Below are positions 9,822 through 22,243 of a stretch of DNA of 64,000 nucleotides, in pieces. Origin of the DNA: Lepisosteus oculatus (Eukaryota > Chordata > Actinopteri > Semionotiformes > Lepisosteidae); assembly GCF_040954835.1 (NCBI RefSeq), contig NW_027167687.1:33501-97500 (forward strand). Reading direction: 5' to 3'. The notes beneath the pieces are model-generated. The model made no database searches, had not been told where the DNA came from, and was given only the letters and a program-made list of their open reading frames with translations. Within the stretch, counting starts at the first letter, position 1, and every line of letters starts with the position of its first letter. The translations under genes were made by a program, and so were the position numbers.

Positions 9822-10324
9822 GCGTTTGCCACACGTATCCTTGTGCCTCTGTGGCAAAGGCGAAGTGCCGCTTCTCCTTTCCTGGTACTATAAATACGCT
9901 AAATCACTTGGCCCTGCTGCCATGGAAATGAGTTCTTCAGACCTCTGGTGCTCTACTTATGCCTTTGAAAACCTAATGAATAAAGCTGAAAGAACCGACA
10001 CGATATGTAGGTGCTCGTAAAGCACGCAGTAAAGAACTGTTAACAGCAAGGGTTTCAGTGGGTTAACTGAGGAGAAGGCGTGATCGTTAATTGTTGACTT
10101 TTTATTTGGTGTTAGAAACACTCTTACTGTGCATGACGTGCAACAAATGTACCCACAGAAATTGCATCACGCTTTCATGTATGCTATTGCAGACACCAAC
10201 GTTGCCTAGATAGAAAACCGAAATAGCCGTGGGTTTGCTTGCTGGTCTGAAGGATCTCTCTTCGAATCGCTATCATTTGTCAATAGAAGTAAAAGGCGCT
10301 GCACAGAGAGGATCACTGTCGTGA

Positions 10325-10398
10325 GGCCGGTTAGCTCAGTTGGTTAGAGCATGGTGCTAATAACGCCAAAGTCGTGGGTTCGAGCCCCTTACTGGCCA
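10325..10398 (+). tRNA. tRNA-Ile(AAT)
   Basis: This 74-nt gene starts GGCCGGTTAGCTCAGTTGGT. The anticodon loop CTAATAA gives AAT, and the T arm GTGGGTTCGAGCCCCTT has an intact B box core. The acceptor ends ACTGGCCA. One T-stem position and one acceptor position differ from the vertebrate consensus. The flank after it recurs after 1673 and 52420. Confidence 0.85.
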
Positions 10399-11215
10399 GG
10401 TCCTTTTCTCCTCTCTTACCAAAGCTGTTAGGTTCCTTTCCGTGGTGAGATGGGTTGTCATGCAACGCTGCCACATCGTGCCGACAGACAATTAAATGAC
10501 AAAAATGAAGAGAGTTAAAGCAGCTGGAGAGGTTCTCTTACAACTTTTGAGCTGACACAGTTTTGGAAAATGTTTCCTTCACGCTGCACTGTACCATATA
10601 GGCAGCCAAGTGTCTCCAAAACAAAACAGAATTGACAGTCATATAATGTCCATTAACCCCGGTTTTAAACGCAGCATCATGTCTGCCATCATAAGAATAT
10701 GAGTCCAATATTTTAGAATATAGTCAGAATGACTTCTAACCTTACCTGTGGTGTCTTTGATCCCTTTTGCTCAATGCATGGTGTACGTACTGCATACATG
10801 TGTCTTGAGAATGAGTAATGGGCCCCTGAGACAGTCATTTGCCTGTTTCACAAATGATCGTATTTTACTAGAGATTCTGTTTGGGATTCAGATGTGCATT
10901 CAGACAGCAATCCCTTTCAAGAAATGATACGTTCTGGATGAGGTCAAAGGTGCTGGAACACTGTATTTAGGATGTGTTTGCAGTGATTGTCTGTCTCCTG
11001 CTTCAACGCAGTGATATATAGATGTGCTCCTGTAATTTATTGGTACAAGCCCAGGGCAGTAAGCAGTCTGAGGATTTATTTCCATACGGCATAGAACAGT
11101 GAAGCAGTGAAGTAGTGCAACACACTGGATCATTATATTATTAGAATCTATTCTACTTAAATTATTACATTATACACAACTTGAGTTCATTTTAAAAATT
11201 AAAAGGTAATGAAAG
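10399..11215. repeat. tRNA-Ile downstream spacer, copy 2
   Basis: This is near-identical to 1674-2480 and extends into 54640-55656. No gene is seen. Confidence 0.75.
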
Positions 11216-12027
11216 GAATGCATTTTCATGAGAAAGATAATACCGATTTTTCATGTGATAATCTTCCTTATATCATGTCGTGCATCATTTGGACACTTTG
11301 TGGGCTTGAAATACAAAGAAAATCATGTTCTATGGTACAAAACAAATACAAAACTTAAGTTTTTATTTTAATTAGATTTGTTTATTAAGCATAAGCAATC
11401 ATTTATTACATTAATATATGTGAAAATGACATTTTAGCACCATAATATTACATACAGGTCTCTAGCTTCAACACAGTGATATATGCTCAGTGATTTATTG
11501 GTACATGCCCAGGGCAATAATCAGAATTAGTATTTATTTCCATACGGGCTACAGGTAGTGTTGTGAAATACTTCAACACACTGGATCGCAGATTTAGACC
11601 CCCTGCACTCTTACTCCTTAAAAACCAAAGAAATGAAGATATGTAGCAATCACATTGTAACAGGGGTGACAGTGACTTAATGCTTATACTAGTGGACTTC
11701 TGGTACCTTTAGGGTACGGTGTTCCCTGAAGGGCTCTCAAACCCCGCATTTCAGATGCCTAGCTGTATCGCTGATGTGTTGCACCTCAGAATCACTTTTA
11801 AACCTTACCTCTGGTATCTTTAATCCCTATTGCTCAACGCATGGTGAAAGTATTGCATAAATGTGTCTGAAAATGAGCAATGGGCACCTGAGAGACTCAT
11901 TTGCCTGTTTCACAAATGATCATATTTGACTAGAGATTCTGTTTGGGATTCAGTTGTGCATTCTGACAGCAATCTCTTTCAAAAAATGATTTTACCTTAT
12001 CGCAGCTTTGCCCTTCTTGCCTCTTTG

Positions 12028-12107
12028 GACAATATCTCCATCTTGTGGTCGTTGTTGGTAATGTCTAGACAATATCTCCATCTTGTGGTCGTTGTTGGCA
12101 ATGTTTT
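12028..12107. repeat. Two-copy 40-bp tandem repeat
   Basis: The unit beginning GACAATATCTCCATCTTGTG is present twice head to tail (12028-12067 and 12068-12107) with one or a few differences. Confidence 0.9.
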
Positions 12108-14546
12108 CTTATGCCCTTTTTTATTTCAATTCTCTATTAGTTGATTCTAGAATCTCTACAATAGAGTTGAAAACATCATTTTTATAGCAGACAATATGAC
12201 ATTATTTATAGTCCAATTAGAAATTTATTACCCTGTTTTTAACATAATAACAAATTAAAATTGATTAAAACTAAGTTTGGAACACCAGGGAACATAAAAA
12301 ATGATTTTTAGGAAAACCATGAGGTTCTCTGTGTCCGATGCCTGCAAGGGGAGAAAGCTAGAATCCTTTGATTTTTCAAAATTTGAAAATAAACATTATA
12401 TAACAACAGCTTTCATTCCTAGGAGTGAAAAACAACCATTTTTGAAGACATATTAGTTTCTAAAACACTACAATAAAGTTAAAAACATCCATTTTATATC
12501 ACATTATTTTTTGTGAAATAATTAAATTGGCTTATTTCTCTCGCATTAAATTGGCTACAAATGCAAGAATTCAACCAGATATTCTTGTAAAATGTATAGT
12601 GTTGCATTGCAGTTAGTTAATGTAGTTAGTCCATAGTCAGCAATCTAAACTTTATTGTTAAGCTTTAATGATTGATGTTGTACCAGTAACCTTTAGAAAT
12701 ACTATAGTACTTCACAAATGCTTTGTGTGTTTGGAAATCTTTTGAGTAAAAGCCTTATAAAAATAGGTTTAGTTTTTACAGGACATCACAAAGAAATAGG
12801 ATGGTATAATTCTTATAATTGCTTAGTGATTGTATTTGGAAGATTATGCACTAAACAGACTTCAGGAATGCCAGTGGATCATTGTGCTATTTGGAATTAT
12901 TCCAAAAATCAAGTGACCTCTTTGCTGAAGTATTTTTAGTATTATTTATTTAGTATTAATAAAGAATAGATTTATTAAAGTCATGCGATGTGCAAGCGGG
13001 ATATGTAAAATAATTGAAAATAAAGTTTTTTATTATTGTTATAGAGAAACATGATCAGATTTTCCCTGGTTCAGAAAAAAAACGATTAAAATCTGTAATC
13101 TTTCCACTTGTATGTCATCAGACATTAACGAGTACAACCCCCCTCTCTGCCGGAGTGCTGGCTGTGACGAATTAAACCAATTTCACAGGTATTTTCAAAG
13201 TAGGAAGTACAGTGTTAACTAGTAGATGGCCTCCTCAATGAAATCGCTTCAACATGCTAATGCGTTGGTGTAACAGTCCGGGCGTGGCAAGCTTCCAATG
13301 TCAACTCGACTCGATTGGAAGACAATGAACGTATTTTAGCCCTAAATGAATTAATAGCAAACATGGTTTACATAAAAGACATTTTTCCAAGAAAGTTCAT
13401 AATAATACGATCTATAGTTGAAATCTGAGCCTAAATATAAAGAAAAAAGCATTTTCAGAGAGCAATCACGCTGTGTTTATGTAGAAAAAGCGATTAGGTT
13501 TATGAGCAATCTAATTATCTATTCGCTTAAAACGCTATATAAAATAAAGTTTATTTAAAGATGAATGATAAGTGTCGCAGTTTAAATAATTTTCGTAGTA
13601 GGGCTTGGACAGATTCCAAGTGCATTTTTGCAATTTACGTTGCATTGTCCAATGTGATGTTGTAATACAGTTTAGAATACAGTAAGTCTAAACTGTATCA
13701 GCTTTATTTATGGGTTGCAATTTAGAAAAAGTCAAAAACCGCACTCAAAATGCAATTTAGAGCTTTCTGGCAAGAGGAGACACCCAAATTATAATGTAAC
13801 ATGCCACTGTTTGTGCATGAACAAAGTTATACTGCAATTTTCCTTAGATTCGCAATTAAAAAAAATAATTTTTTTGAATCCCCGGCCGAACACATTCCAT
13901 TAGAATCAGCACTTTTATACAGTATATCGCCTTTAAACACATATATTTAAACACGCGTTTACGATTTAAATCAAAACGCGATTCAAATCAATATAAATGT
14001 TTATTTTGTAACGCATAGGTGACTATTCATTGTTATTAAAAAGACGTAAATTCGATCATGTTGTGATATTTAGAAATATAAATTTGTTTTGATGCGAGTG
14101 AGGTTTTATTTAATCTCTGACCAAGGGAAATGTTTCATTTTTTCAAAGAAATGTTTGTTAAAAATTAAAGTCATAGTTCCATGAGATTCAACCACAGACC
14201 ATGTGACATAGGAGTCAGGAACCTAACCCACAGCACCACCAGCGCAGACACATGCTGAGGGCTGAAAAAGCACTACAGAAACATTATCGACTATAAAATA
14301 ATGTAATTAGGCACAGAAGAAGTTTACAGCACAGTACAATAATAAATGCTGACCATGACTTTAGAAGCATAAATTACCTTACACTCAATTTAAACACAAG
14401 CTGTCTTTAGCCCTCTAAGCTGGTTCATACAGAAATGTAGAGAACCAGGCTCAGAACACACAGCTTCATTAGCGAATACATATGCAGAACAACTAGAGAA
14501 GATTCCAAATAAATATTCAATACTTAAACGGGCACAGTTAAGACAT

Positions 14547-14574
14547 TACATATACATATACATATACATATACA
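14547..14574. repeat. ATATAC microsatellite
   Basis: About four and a half copies of a 6-bp ATATAC unit. Confidence 0.9.
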
Positions 14575-14942
14575 AACTGTATACAGTACAGTTTGCATAC
14601 GGTAATATGTTTATGTTCCTAAATCAACCTCTTTTATGAGCATGTGAAAGGCATGGTGAATCGATTCTCAAAAATTACTGTACTTTGCATGATTGGAAAA
14701 AAATGCGTGATTGCGAAATGCTGTGGTGTTACTTTTACAAAGACGGTCAATGAAAAAAATAATGTGGACCAGGGCAATACTTTGAGTTTACAGCTTGTCC
14801 AAGTTCATTTATTATTAATACTATTAGTAATATCTTCATTAAAGACTTTGATGGCTACAGCTCAAACATGAGAAGTTGAGCTTTATTAGCGCCACCTTGC
14901 GGAAATTCCGGATACTATTATTTTGCTAGCGGTATTACTGCT

Positions 14943-15815
14943 CTGTACTTACTGCGCCCCATAAGAAATGGTTTGTCCCCGTTCAAAAGAGATTGTGCGA
15001 TGTCCTGCAGCGTTCGCAAAGCAAACCTTTGACAGTTTGAAAAGAGGAATTTATTCTGCTTCCTGTGCGTGCAGTAGTTACAAAGTTGAACGTCTTTACA
15101 CGATCTGCTGCAGTTTTCAGTGGGCGGGCTTTGTCAGATGGCTTGGAAAAACGCACTGAGAGATCATGAGCAGTGTCCTGCATGTTTTCTGTGTATAGCT
15201 GTCTTTTAACGCATACAGAATTCATTCGAAATCATTGATTTCTCCAATTAACAAGGGTCCCTTTTTGAACCTGCCAGAAGCATTCTTTCAATGTAACAGA
15301 TTTACTCCGGGGAAAGGCAGCATGACATTGAGAGTAGCTCAAGCTTTCAGCACCCGTATCGGACTGCGTGTATGCAGACACCGCTCAGAATCCCCTTTAA
15401 GATTCTCCTTCAATTCCGTTTTGCAGTGCTTTGGCTCTTTCAAAAGGCTTCGCTTTGCTATTCACAATCCAAGGCTCATGACAGCATTTAAAACCAATCG
15501 CCACTGCGTTGGCCGGGAATCGAACCCAGGTCAACTGCTTGGAAGGCAGCTATGCTCACCACTATACCACCAACACACACACACAAAAAGCCCTGCAGGA
15601 CACCACCAGAGAATGCTCACGATTTCGGAAGCTGTCTCCGGGACGTGCTGATTCCACAAATCCTGAATAAATCATGATATTGTTAGTTGCTGTAGCTAGA
15701 CGTTCAAATGAGTTTCATGGCCAGATGGACTGTTTCCTCCAGCGGTATAGTATTGCAGTGAGACAGCACGATGCCTGCAAGACTATGTCACGCTAAACGC
15801 TACAGATTGTGTTTG
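14943..15815. repeat. Dispersed repeat copy 2 with tRNA-Gly insertion
   Basis: This matches 281-825 and 840-930. The segment 15479-15727, which includes tRNA-Gly(TCC), is absent from the first copy. The copy ends at about 15815, where ERV1-related sequence begins. Confidence 0.85.
15505..15576 (-). tRNA. tRNA-Gly(TCC)
   Basis: This 72-nt gene reads GTGTTGGTGGTATAGTGGTG on the minus strand, with anticodon loop CTTCCAA (TCC) and an intact B box GGTTCGATTCC. The acceptor pairs fully with one T-G wobble at 2-71. A TTTT terminator follows on the minus strand (AAAA at 15490-15493). It is one of the best-preserved tRNAs in the window. Confidence 0.93.
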
Positions 15816-15879
15816 TGTTGGACAGTTGGACCCTACAGCTGGACCCTCATAGACAACCTGAATAGCTTATTCAGAAGCA

Positions 15880-17100
15880 GTGCTGGACCGGGAACGAACC
15901 AGCTTCTTCCCAGGCACAAGAGTGACTTGTGAGGACTCGCGGTCCCACTCTGTGCATAGAGACTTTCTACCAGCCAGCCGGACTGCTGGTAGATCCCCTC
16001 GGAGCAACGACTGCCCTGCGTGGATGTCTAGACAAGGACCGGAGGTCTGTAATAGCTTTGAGGAGCTGTGTCAGGCAATGATCGGAGAATTTTCGGCTTT
16101 TATCGATCCCATAGCTGCCGTGGCCGCTGTGCACCATATTAAGCACGAAAAAGCTGAAGCCCCTCGCGACTATTATCAGAGGCTTAGGCGCACTTATTTT
16201 GCAGGGCGGAATGAAGAGGGTTGCGAAGAGAACGTGAATTTCAAAGGTTTATTCATTGCTAATCTGCATCCCTCAGTCAGGAAAATGATTGTGATGCACA
16301 CTGATGCAAAAGCGATGAAAATGGCTGACATTAGAAGGTTGGCTCAAAAAGCCTGGGGAGCTGAAGTCTCTGCTTCCTCAGAGCGAAAACCTGCTAAAAC
16401 GGCCGTGTTCGCCACTAAAGCCAGCAGGGTTGACGACTCGCCTCAGCTCGAGGCAGCTGAGGTTCCTGAGCTCGCTAAGCCCCGGCGCAAAATAGGCAGG
16501 CAGGACCGCACTAAGCGTCAGAGCCGCCGTGAGCGCTACGGGGAAGGCAAGGGCTCAGGCAGAGTCTATCATAAGACTGGACGAAGGGAGTCGACTGCAG
16601 CCCGCCTGGCCAGGCTTGAACAAGCCCTGCCTGAGAGATCAGGACAGGGTAAACCTTCCGCACCGAATGCCGGAAGTGTGAATGAGCTTAGGGGGACCAC
16701 GCCCCTTCTCACTGGAGGAGGCGGGGATCCGTCCCAAGCCCCTCCCTCAGTCTATCTGATTGGGTGGGAGGGTTCCTGCCTGGAAGAAGGCTGTGACTCT
16801 GAGTTGGGCGCTGACCCCGCCCCTGAAGTCAAAGAAAAGGCAGGCTTCCAACAATTCTTAGGGAATCTCAGCCAGAAAGGCAAAGCAAGGCGTATTTATA
16901 TCAAGGTTTCTCTTGAAAACGTCTTAGATAGAGAAGCACTGATTGACACTGGGGCTGAAATTAGTTTGATGTCAGCCGATCTACTCAGCGAGCTCAAACG
17001 AGTAGCGAAAGGAAAAGGCATCAGACTTAAGGTAGAACCGTGTAAGATAGATATTTCCAGCTATACCCAGGATCATGCCAGGAGTGTGGGTGGCACTTAG
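15880..17100 (+). pseudogene. ERV1 gag C-terminal region plus protease start
   Basis: This open frame of about 406 codons covers the capsid C-terminal region with a major-homology-like stretch (around [16 protein letters not shown]), a basic nucleocapsid-like linker rich in Arg and Lys, and an aspartic protease start with the catalytic [12 protein letters not shown] (DTG-A codons near 16944-16955). The first roughly 45 residues probably derive from LTR or leader sequence; the ATG at 16021 may be the first in authentic gag. No zinc knuckle was seen. The frame ends within protease, whose second half lies in another frame. It is a broken gag-pro. Confidence 0.8.
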
Positions 17101-17359
17101 GTTCGGGCCAATGAACGTGGTGCATCCTGTTTACATCTCTAGGTTTAAAACAGAGCCACTACTCATTGGCCAAGACCTGCTTGACAGGCTGGAGCCTCTG
17201 GTGGACTGCCAGCGTGGAAAATTGTGGGCTCAGGTCAAAAACCCTAAGCCTGTTGCACAGCAAAAAGGGGGATTCAGTGGTTATGCTGTGATCACACAGT
17301 GCCCACTGAACACTATAGCTGAGTTGGAGGTTCCTCCTGGTTCCTCTGGACGAGAATAA
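17075..17359 (+). pseudogene. ERV1 protease second half
   Basis: The frame contains PLLIGQDLLDRL, the usual flap-distal protease motif (LIGxDLL), showing a frameshift from the upstream DTGA-containing frame at about 17080. It is followed by 17360-17810, where the pol N-terminal region is out of frame. Confidence 0.7.
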
Positions 17360-17810
17360 ATGTCTCTTCTTGCTTTCCAAAACTACAGGGAAGTCCTGCC
17401 CAGGCCAGCACTCCCACGGTCTCCCAACTACAGGAGCAGTGCTCCAAGCAGCTGCTTGACCCGCCAGGTAAAGCACACCCCCTTTTCATCCCTGAAGAAG
17501 AGTGGATCTCCCTGTCCGGTAATGAATGGGAGTCCTTTCTGTGCACCCTGGTACCTCAGGGGGTCCAGGAATACCACCCCATGGTGGTGGGAGGGGGTCC
17601 AGGTGGCAGAAGTGCAGGTTGATGATGTAATTCTTAGCCTCAGCTCTGAGAAGTCCATAATCAGTGAAGGTCTGTTCGAGGACCTGTCGCCAAGCTGTCA
17701 AGTGACCCTGGTGACGCAGTCACAGGTTCTGTGGTGGGCACCCCCATCTCATAGGTCCATTTGGAGCAAAGGAAGCTGTGTAGCTTCCATCTCCATCGGA
17801 AAAAGGAAGT

Positions 17811-19640
17811 TTGCTCACTACTTCCTATTGGAAGTACCTATTGGTTCGACTGGGCGCCCAGCTGGACACAGTAAACAGTGTGCTGTGGACACGGGTGGAC
17901 CCAGATGCCCACTCTCTAAGCGGTGACCCCGAGAACATTCGGTCAGGTCAGACGATTCCTCAGGCCTGCCAGGTAGTAAACGAATCGGACCTGATCGTTC
18001 CTGCGTCAACAGCAGGGTTTCCAGTACGCCTTGTCCTAAAGAAGGGACAGAGAATGGACGCTGAGATGGTTTTCTTCCAACCATCAGCTCAGTTTATCAG
18101 ACTGAACCTAGCAGTCTGTTGTACCCCCAGACTGGAACGGAATGGCCGAGCCACCTGCCTGTTGGTGCAGAACATAGCAAAACAAGATGTCAAAATCCCT
18201 GCTCGCACTGACATGGGACTGGTAATTGACAATGGTTTCTATGATTTCGAACTAGCCATCCCAGTACTGGGGCAGCTCCCTGGTCCCTTGGCCAGGGAGG
18301 GGGGAACCGAGCAGGTGTACTACACCTACCCCCGGCGGATGATTGCAATTATGCCAATAGAGGGATTCTGCAACCAGGAGGTGTGCAGGGTGGACCTTAG
18401 CGATAAGGATGAGATGGTTGTGTACACAGTACACGCAGGTGTTCCGATGGACCACTCAGCCGAGAGTACGACCCGGGATACCGCCATGCCGTCAAAAGCG
18501 GGGTTCCTAGAGCAGGTACAGGAACAGGTTGGCAAGGCAGATGCCCTGGAAACGGAAAGCCAGCGTCAGCAGCTGCGTCAGAATTTCCAGGATTTCCGGG
18601 AAGTGTTTGCACGGGACGCCTATGACTGCGGGGTGACGGATTTGAACACAGTGCGCATTCCAACGGCCCCTGGCGCCCGCCCAACCTATGTCAGGCAGTA
18701 TCGCATTCCCCTCACGGCATACGAGTCCATAAAGCAGACGTTGGATGCTCTACTAGAGCGTCAGATCATAAGGGAGTGTAACTCCACTTATAACTCCCCA
18801 CTGTGGCCGGTGCTGAAACCCAATGGTAAATGGCGTCTGACCATTGACTACCGGCAGCTGAATAAACAGGTTCCTTTGTCACGATGGCCAATGATCTACC
18901 TAGATCAGGAGTTAGCCAAGGTGACAACAGCGAAATATTTCACCACAGTGGATGTGGCCAATGGGTTCTGGACCCTTAAGGTAGAACCAACAGACCAGTA
19001 CAAACTGGCCTTTTCCTTTGGAAACAGGCAGTTCACCTGGAATCGATGCCCCTTTGGGTATTCCAACTCCCCAGCGGAGTTCAACATATTTCTGCACAAA
19101 GCCATGAGTGATGCAGCCGCCAGGGGCAACCTGGTCTATGTGGACGATATTCTGATGAGGAGTCAGACCTGGGAAGAACACATGGCCGAGATCAGGCATG
19201 TGTTGACCCAGCTCTCCTGTGCAGGGGCCAAACTGTCCCTGGCTAAGGGACAGTGGTGTAGGACCCAAGTGGAGTACGTGGGACTGTTGGTTGGAGCCCA
19301 AGGCATACAGCCACAGTCCAGCAGAGTCCAAGCTATCCAGAATATGAAGTCGCCCACTAACCTGTCTGAACTGCGCAGCTTTCTGGGAGTATGTAATTAT
19401 TCCCAGCAGTCCATTGAGGATTACGCTGAAATAGCAAGGCCCCTCCACAAGCTGTTGCAGAAAGACGTGCCCTTTGAGTGGGGGCCTTCCCCAGAACAGG
19501 CTGTGATGGAGCTGAAGCGCAGACTCGGTAGTGCGCCGAGCTTGGCCTACCCTGACAAAAATAAGGTCTTCTACCTTGAAGCAGGGTTCTCAGAGCACTG
19601 CCTTGGGGCTGCTCTGAGTCAGGAATATAACCAAGAGTGA
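17811..19640 (+). pseudogene. ERV1 pol: reverse transcriptase
   Basis: This frame of 609 codons has a pre-RT region of about 270 residues and then the RT fingers and palm: KWRLTIDYRQLN, TTVDVANGFWTL (first catalytic Asp) and LVYVDDIL (YVDD box, 19137-19148), followed by LRSFLGVCNYSQ of the thumb/connection. The frame stops at a TGA (19638-19640) just before VVAYASRAL, the start of the tether. Everything after that belongs to the same ancestral protein. The family is fish retroviral, but I cannot assign a genus. Confidence 0.85.
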
Positions 19641-19643
19641 AGG

Positions 19644-20510
19644 GTGGTGGCATATGCCAGTCGAGCCCTGAGCCCAGTGGAGCAAAAGTTCTTGGACTGC
19701 GAGAAGGCCCTGTTGTCTACGGTCTGGTCGGTAGAACACTTCCGTAGTTATGTTGGGGGACAAAAGATCATCATCGAAACCTGCCACCAACCTGTGACAT
19801 TCCTGCATAGCCAGAGACTGAAAGCGGGCAGGGTGTCAAATAGCAGGATTGTGGCATGAATGATGGCCCTACAAGGCTATGAGATAGAGGTACGTTATGC
19901 ACAGAGCAAGAAAATGTACCTGGGACAGGGCCTGGCTTTGGGCCAAGTGTGTCACGGCTGTGACACTGACATGGAAGCTCCAGAAACAATTCCCGCTGCT
20001 GAGCTACCGAACAATCATGTTCGATGAGAACGTGGGCCAGGGCTTACCCATGGCCTATGTTGACGGTTGCTCTTTTCGCCACGAACAGCAGGTGCTAGCA
20101 GGGGTAGGAGTAGTCTGGCAAGACAATACTCCCTGTGGGCCGACCCGCTATAAGCTAGGACCAAAGACTAGTCAGTATGCGGAAGTAGCTGGGGTGCTGA
20201 TCACCCTCCAGCAGGCCCTGACACATGGCCTTAAACAGTTTGTCATCTGTAGTGACTCGAACTACGCCCGACATAGCTTCGTGTCTCACGTTCCGTATTG
20301 GAAGGGTAACGGCATGAAAAATGCCCGGGGCAAGGAAGTAAAGAACAAAGAGTTGTTCCTGGCCAGTGACAAGCTCACGACCGAGGCTGGAATGATGGTT
20401 TACTGGAGGAAGGTGAAGGGACACTCCCAGGTGAAGGGACCCGACAAAGACGGGAATGATGAGGCCGACCGGTTGGCCAAATCTGGCGCCTTAGAGGGTG
20501 AACCCTGGCA
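19644..20510 (+). pseudogene. ERV1 pol: tether and RNase H
   Basis: The tether (VVAYASRALSP..., [14 protein letters not shown]) is interrupted by a TGA at 19857-19859. A frameshift near 20020 follows. RNase H then reads openly with catalytic-type residues in YVDGCSF, AEVAGV, CSDSNYA and DEADRLAK. A chromo-like domain is not seen. Confidence 0.8.
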
Positions 20511-21954
20511 GTTCCAGCAGGAATGGCTACCCCCAGAATTCGTGGCTGAGGTCAAGGCGGTCACCCGAAGCAGGGCTAGACAGGATGTCGGAGCTGACCC
20601 TCAATCTGTAGTGCTTGGGTCACAGGGTTTTAACACCGATCTTGCGGAAATGCAGAAACAGGACCCAGCAATTGGGCAAATGTATCAGCATATCGCTGAC
20701 CCAGTGCGTCAACCTCTTTCGGAGCAGGTGCTGAGCCAGTCTCTGGAGCTGAAGGAGCTGGCAGAGGTGAAAGACAACCTAAAAATTATAAAGGGGTTGT
20801 TGGTTTGTGTACCAGTTGCACAAGGTGTCCCAAAGTGGGTAGTTCCCCACTGTCATCGGGGGGTCATGATCCAACACGCTCATGACGAACCCTGTGGGGG
20901 TCACCGGGGAATCAAGGCTACATACGACACTATCCAGCAGGTGGCATTCTGGCCTCACATGGGCCAAGACATCGCCGCGTATGTAAAGGGGTGTCTGACG
21001 TGTAGCCAGTTCCAACCATCACGGCCCTTGCACCGTGCACCACTCCAGAAAAAGGGCATGACATTCACCTGGTCCAATCTTCAAATGGATTGGGTGGGGC
21101 CGCTGGTGAGGTCATCCAGAGGGAACAAATATTTCCTCACTGTTACGTGTGCATTCACAAAATGGATTGAGTGCCTCCCAGCACCCAACGACACGGCAGA
21201 GACAACTGCAGTGCTGTTGGTGAACCATGTGTTCAGTCGATGGGGATTCCCCCTGACCATGGTCTCGGATCGGGGAACCCATTTCACAGCTACAGTAATG
21301 GCAACCCTGTGGAATATGCTTGGGGTCAAGACCCAGTTGCATATCTCCTACCACCCTCAATCCTCGGGCCAGGCAGAAAGGGCAAACCGAACGGTGGTTA
21401 GTATGCTCAAAAAGTTTGTCTCCAACAGCAGTAGGGACTGAGACATTAAGCTGCCCCTGGTTCTGATGGCCATCCGAGCTACGCCCCATTGCTCTACGGG
21501 GGTCCCACCTTTTGAGATGATGACAAGTCGGAAGATGACTCTTCCCCTACACTGTCTTTATGGGGTGGAGGACCTGAGCACGACGGGGGCTGCTACGGCC
21601 CATCAGTATGTGTCAGACCTGCGAGCACATCTGCAGGCAACCTTTGCTTTTGCCCAGAACAATCTGGGAAGGAGTGCAGAGGGTAGGAAAGCATACTATG
21701 ACTGAAAGGCAGTTAACCAGGAACTCCAAGTAGGAGACAAGGTCCTGTACTTCCAATTTGCCAAACCCACAGGGGTGGCCCGGAAGTACTTACCCAGTTG
21801 GACAGGACCCCACGAGATTGTCGATAAGGTATCACCGGTAGCTTATCGAATTCAGATTGAGAAGGGAAGGCAATCTCTGGTCTACAAGTGGGTGCATCGC
21901 AACCACCTCCGGTTGTATCGCCCACCTCAAATGGCGCCGGAGAACACAGAATAG
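20511..21954 (+). pseudogene. ERV1 pol: integrase
   Basis: A zinc-binding HHCC region (HRGIKATYD...CLTCSQFQ, about 20900-21010) is followed by the catalytic core, with Asp in LQMDWVGPL, Asp in MVSDRGTHF and Glu in [14 protein letters not shown] at 21439-21441 and another at 21703-21705 break the frame. The C-terminal domain (VGDKVLYF..., WVHRNHLRLY) reaches a natural-looking stop near 21954. All catalytic-core residues are still present. Confidence 0.85.
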
Positions 21955-22095
21955 GGTTAAACGTCCAAACCCGATCAAAGAGGGGGGTGCCCCTTTGTAG
22001 CTGCAGGCAGTTAGGTACTGTACTGTAGGTCCTGCTAGGAAAATATATTCAAAATTATAGTGGAACTGTACCATGTGCCTCATCTATGTTCCAGA

Positions 22096-22243
22096 ATGGG
22101 AATCCTAAAACTGCCAGGGCTGGTCCTGACAGTACTGTGGATCGCCTCGACACAGCCCCTTGAAGTTGTGGAACCTGGTCCTCCTACCGGCATAGTCCTG
22201 CAGGAAACCGTAGTCCTCTCCATGGAAATCTTTATGGTACAAT
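22096..22243 (+). pseudogene. ERV1 env start, truncated
   Basis: An ATG at 22096 begins a hydrophobic signal-peptide-like stretch (KLPGLVLTVLWIAS) shortly after the pol stop, the place expected for env. The frame is destroyed after about 50 codons by the LINE fragment starting at 22244. The bases 22786-22890 after the LINE may be the far 3' end of env. Confidence 0.6.

Larger units (their letters stand above)
6479..10310. repeat. Tandem small-RNA unit, copy 2
   Basis: This is collinear with 2451-6478. Differences include an extra segment around 7500-7620 (shared with 45720-45850), a full tRNA-Ser(GCT) where copy 1 has a deletion, a more damaged tRNA-Arg, and a junction to tRNA-Ile at its end. 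The parts between RNA genes show nothing else recognisable. Confidence 0.9.
11216..14942. other. AT-rich region without genes
   Basis: I see no RNA gene or credible coding region. The part 11216-11720 recurs at 55150-55656 and, inverted, at 50058-50460. The part 13680-14170 recurs at 43880-44660. The end (14710-14940) recurs at 24740-25230. Short open frames have no family resemblance. Confidence 0.6.
15816..22243 (+). mobile_element. ERV1, degraded endogenous retrovirus
   Basis: A retroviral order can be read on the plus strand: gag capsid/nucleocapsid region, protease, reverse transcriptase, tether, RNase H, integrase, then the start of env. There are several frameshifts and in-frame stops. 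No 5' LTR precedes it; small-RNA spacer repeat abuts at 15815. The stretch 15836-16010 resembles part of the LTR at 47306-48563 (around 48010-48140), so an LTR remnant may lie before gag. The env start is cut by a LINE fragment at 22244. Confidence 0.9.

Noticed and set aside
12718-12939. Frame of 73 codons in an AT-rich region
   Set aside because: No recognisable domain, no repeat partner with coding constraint, and length expected by chance.
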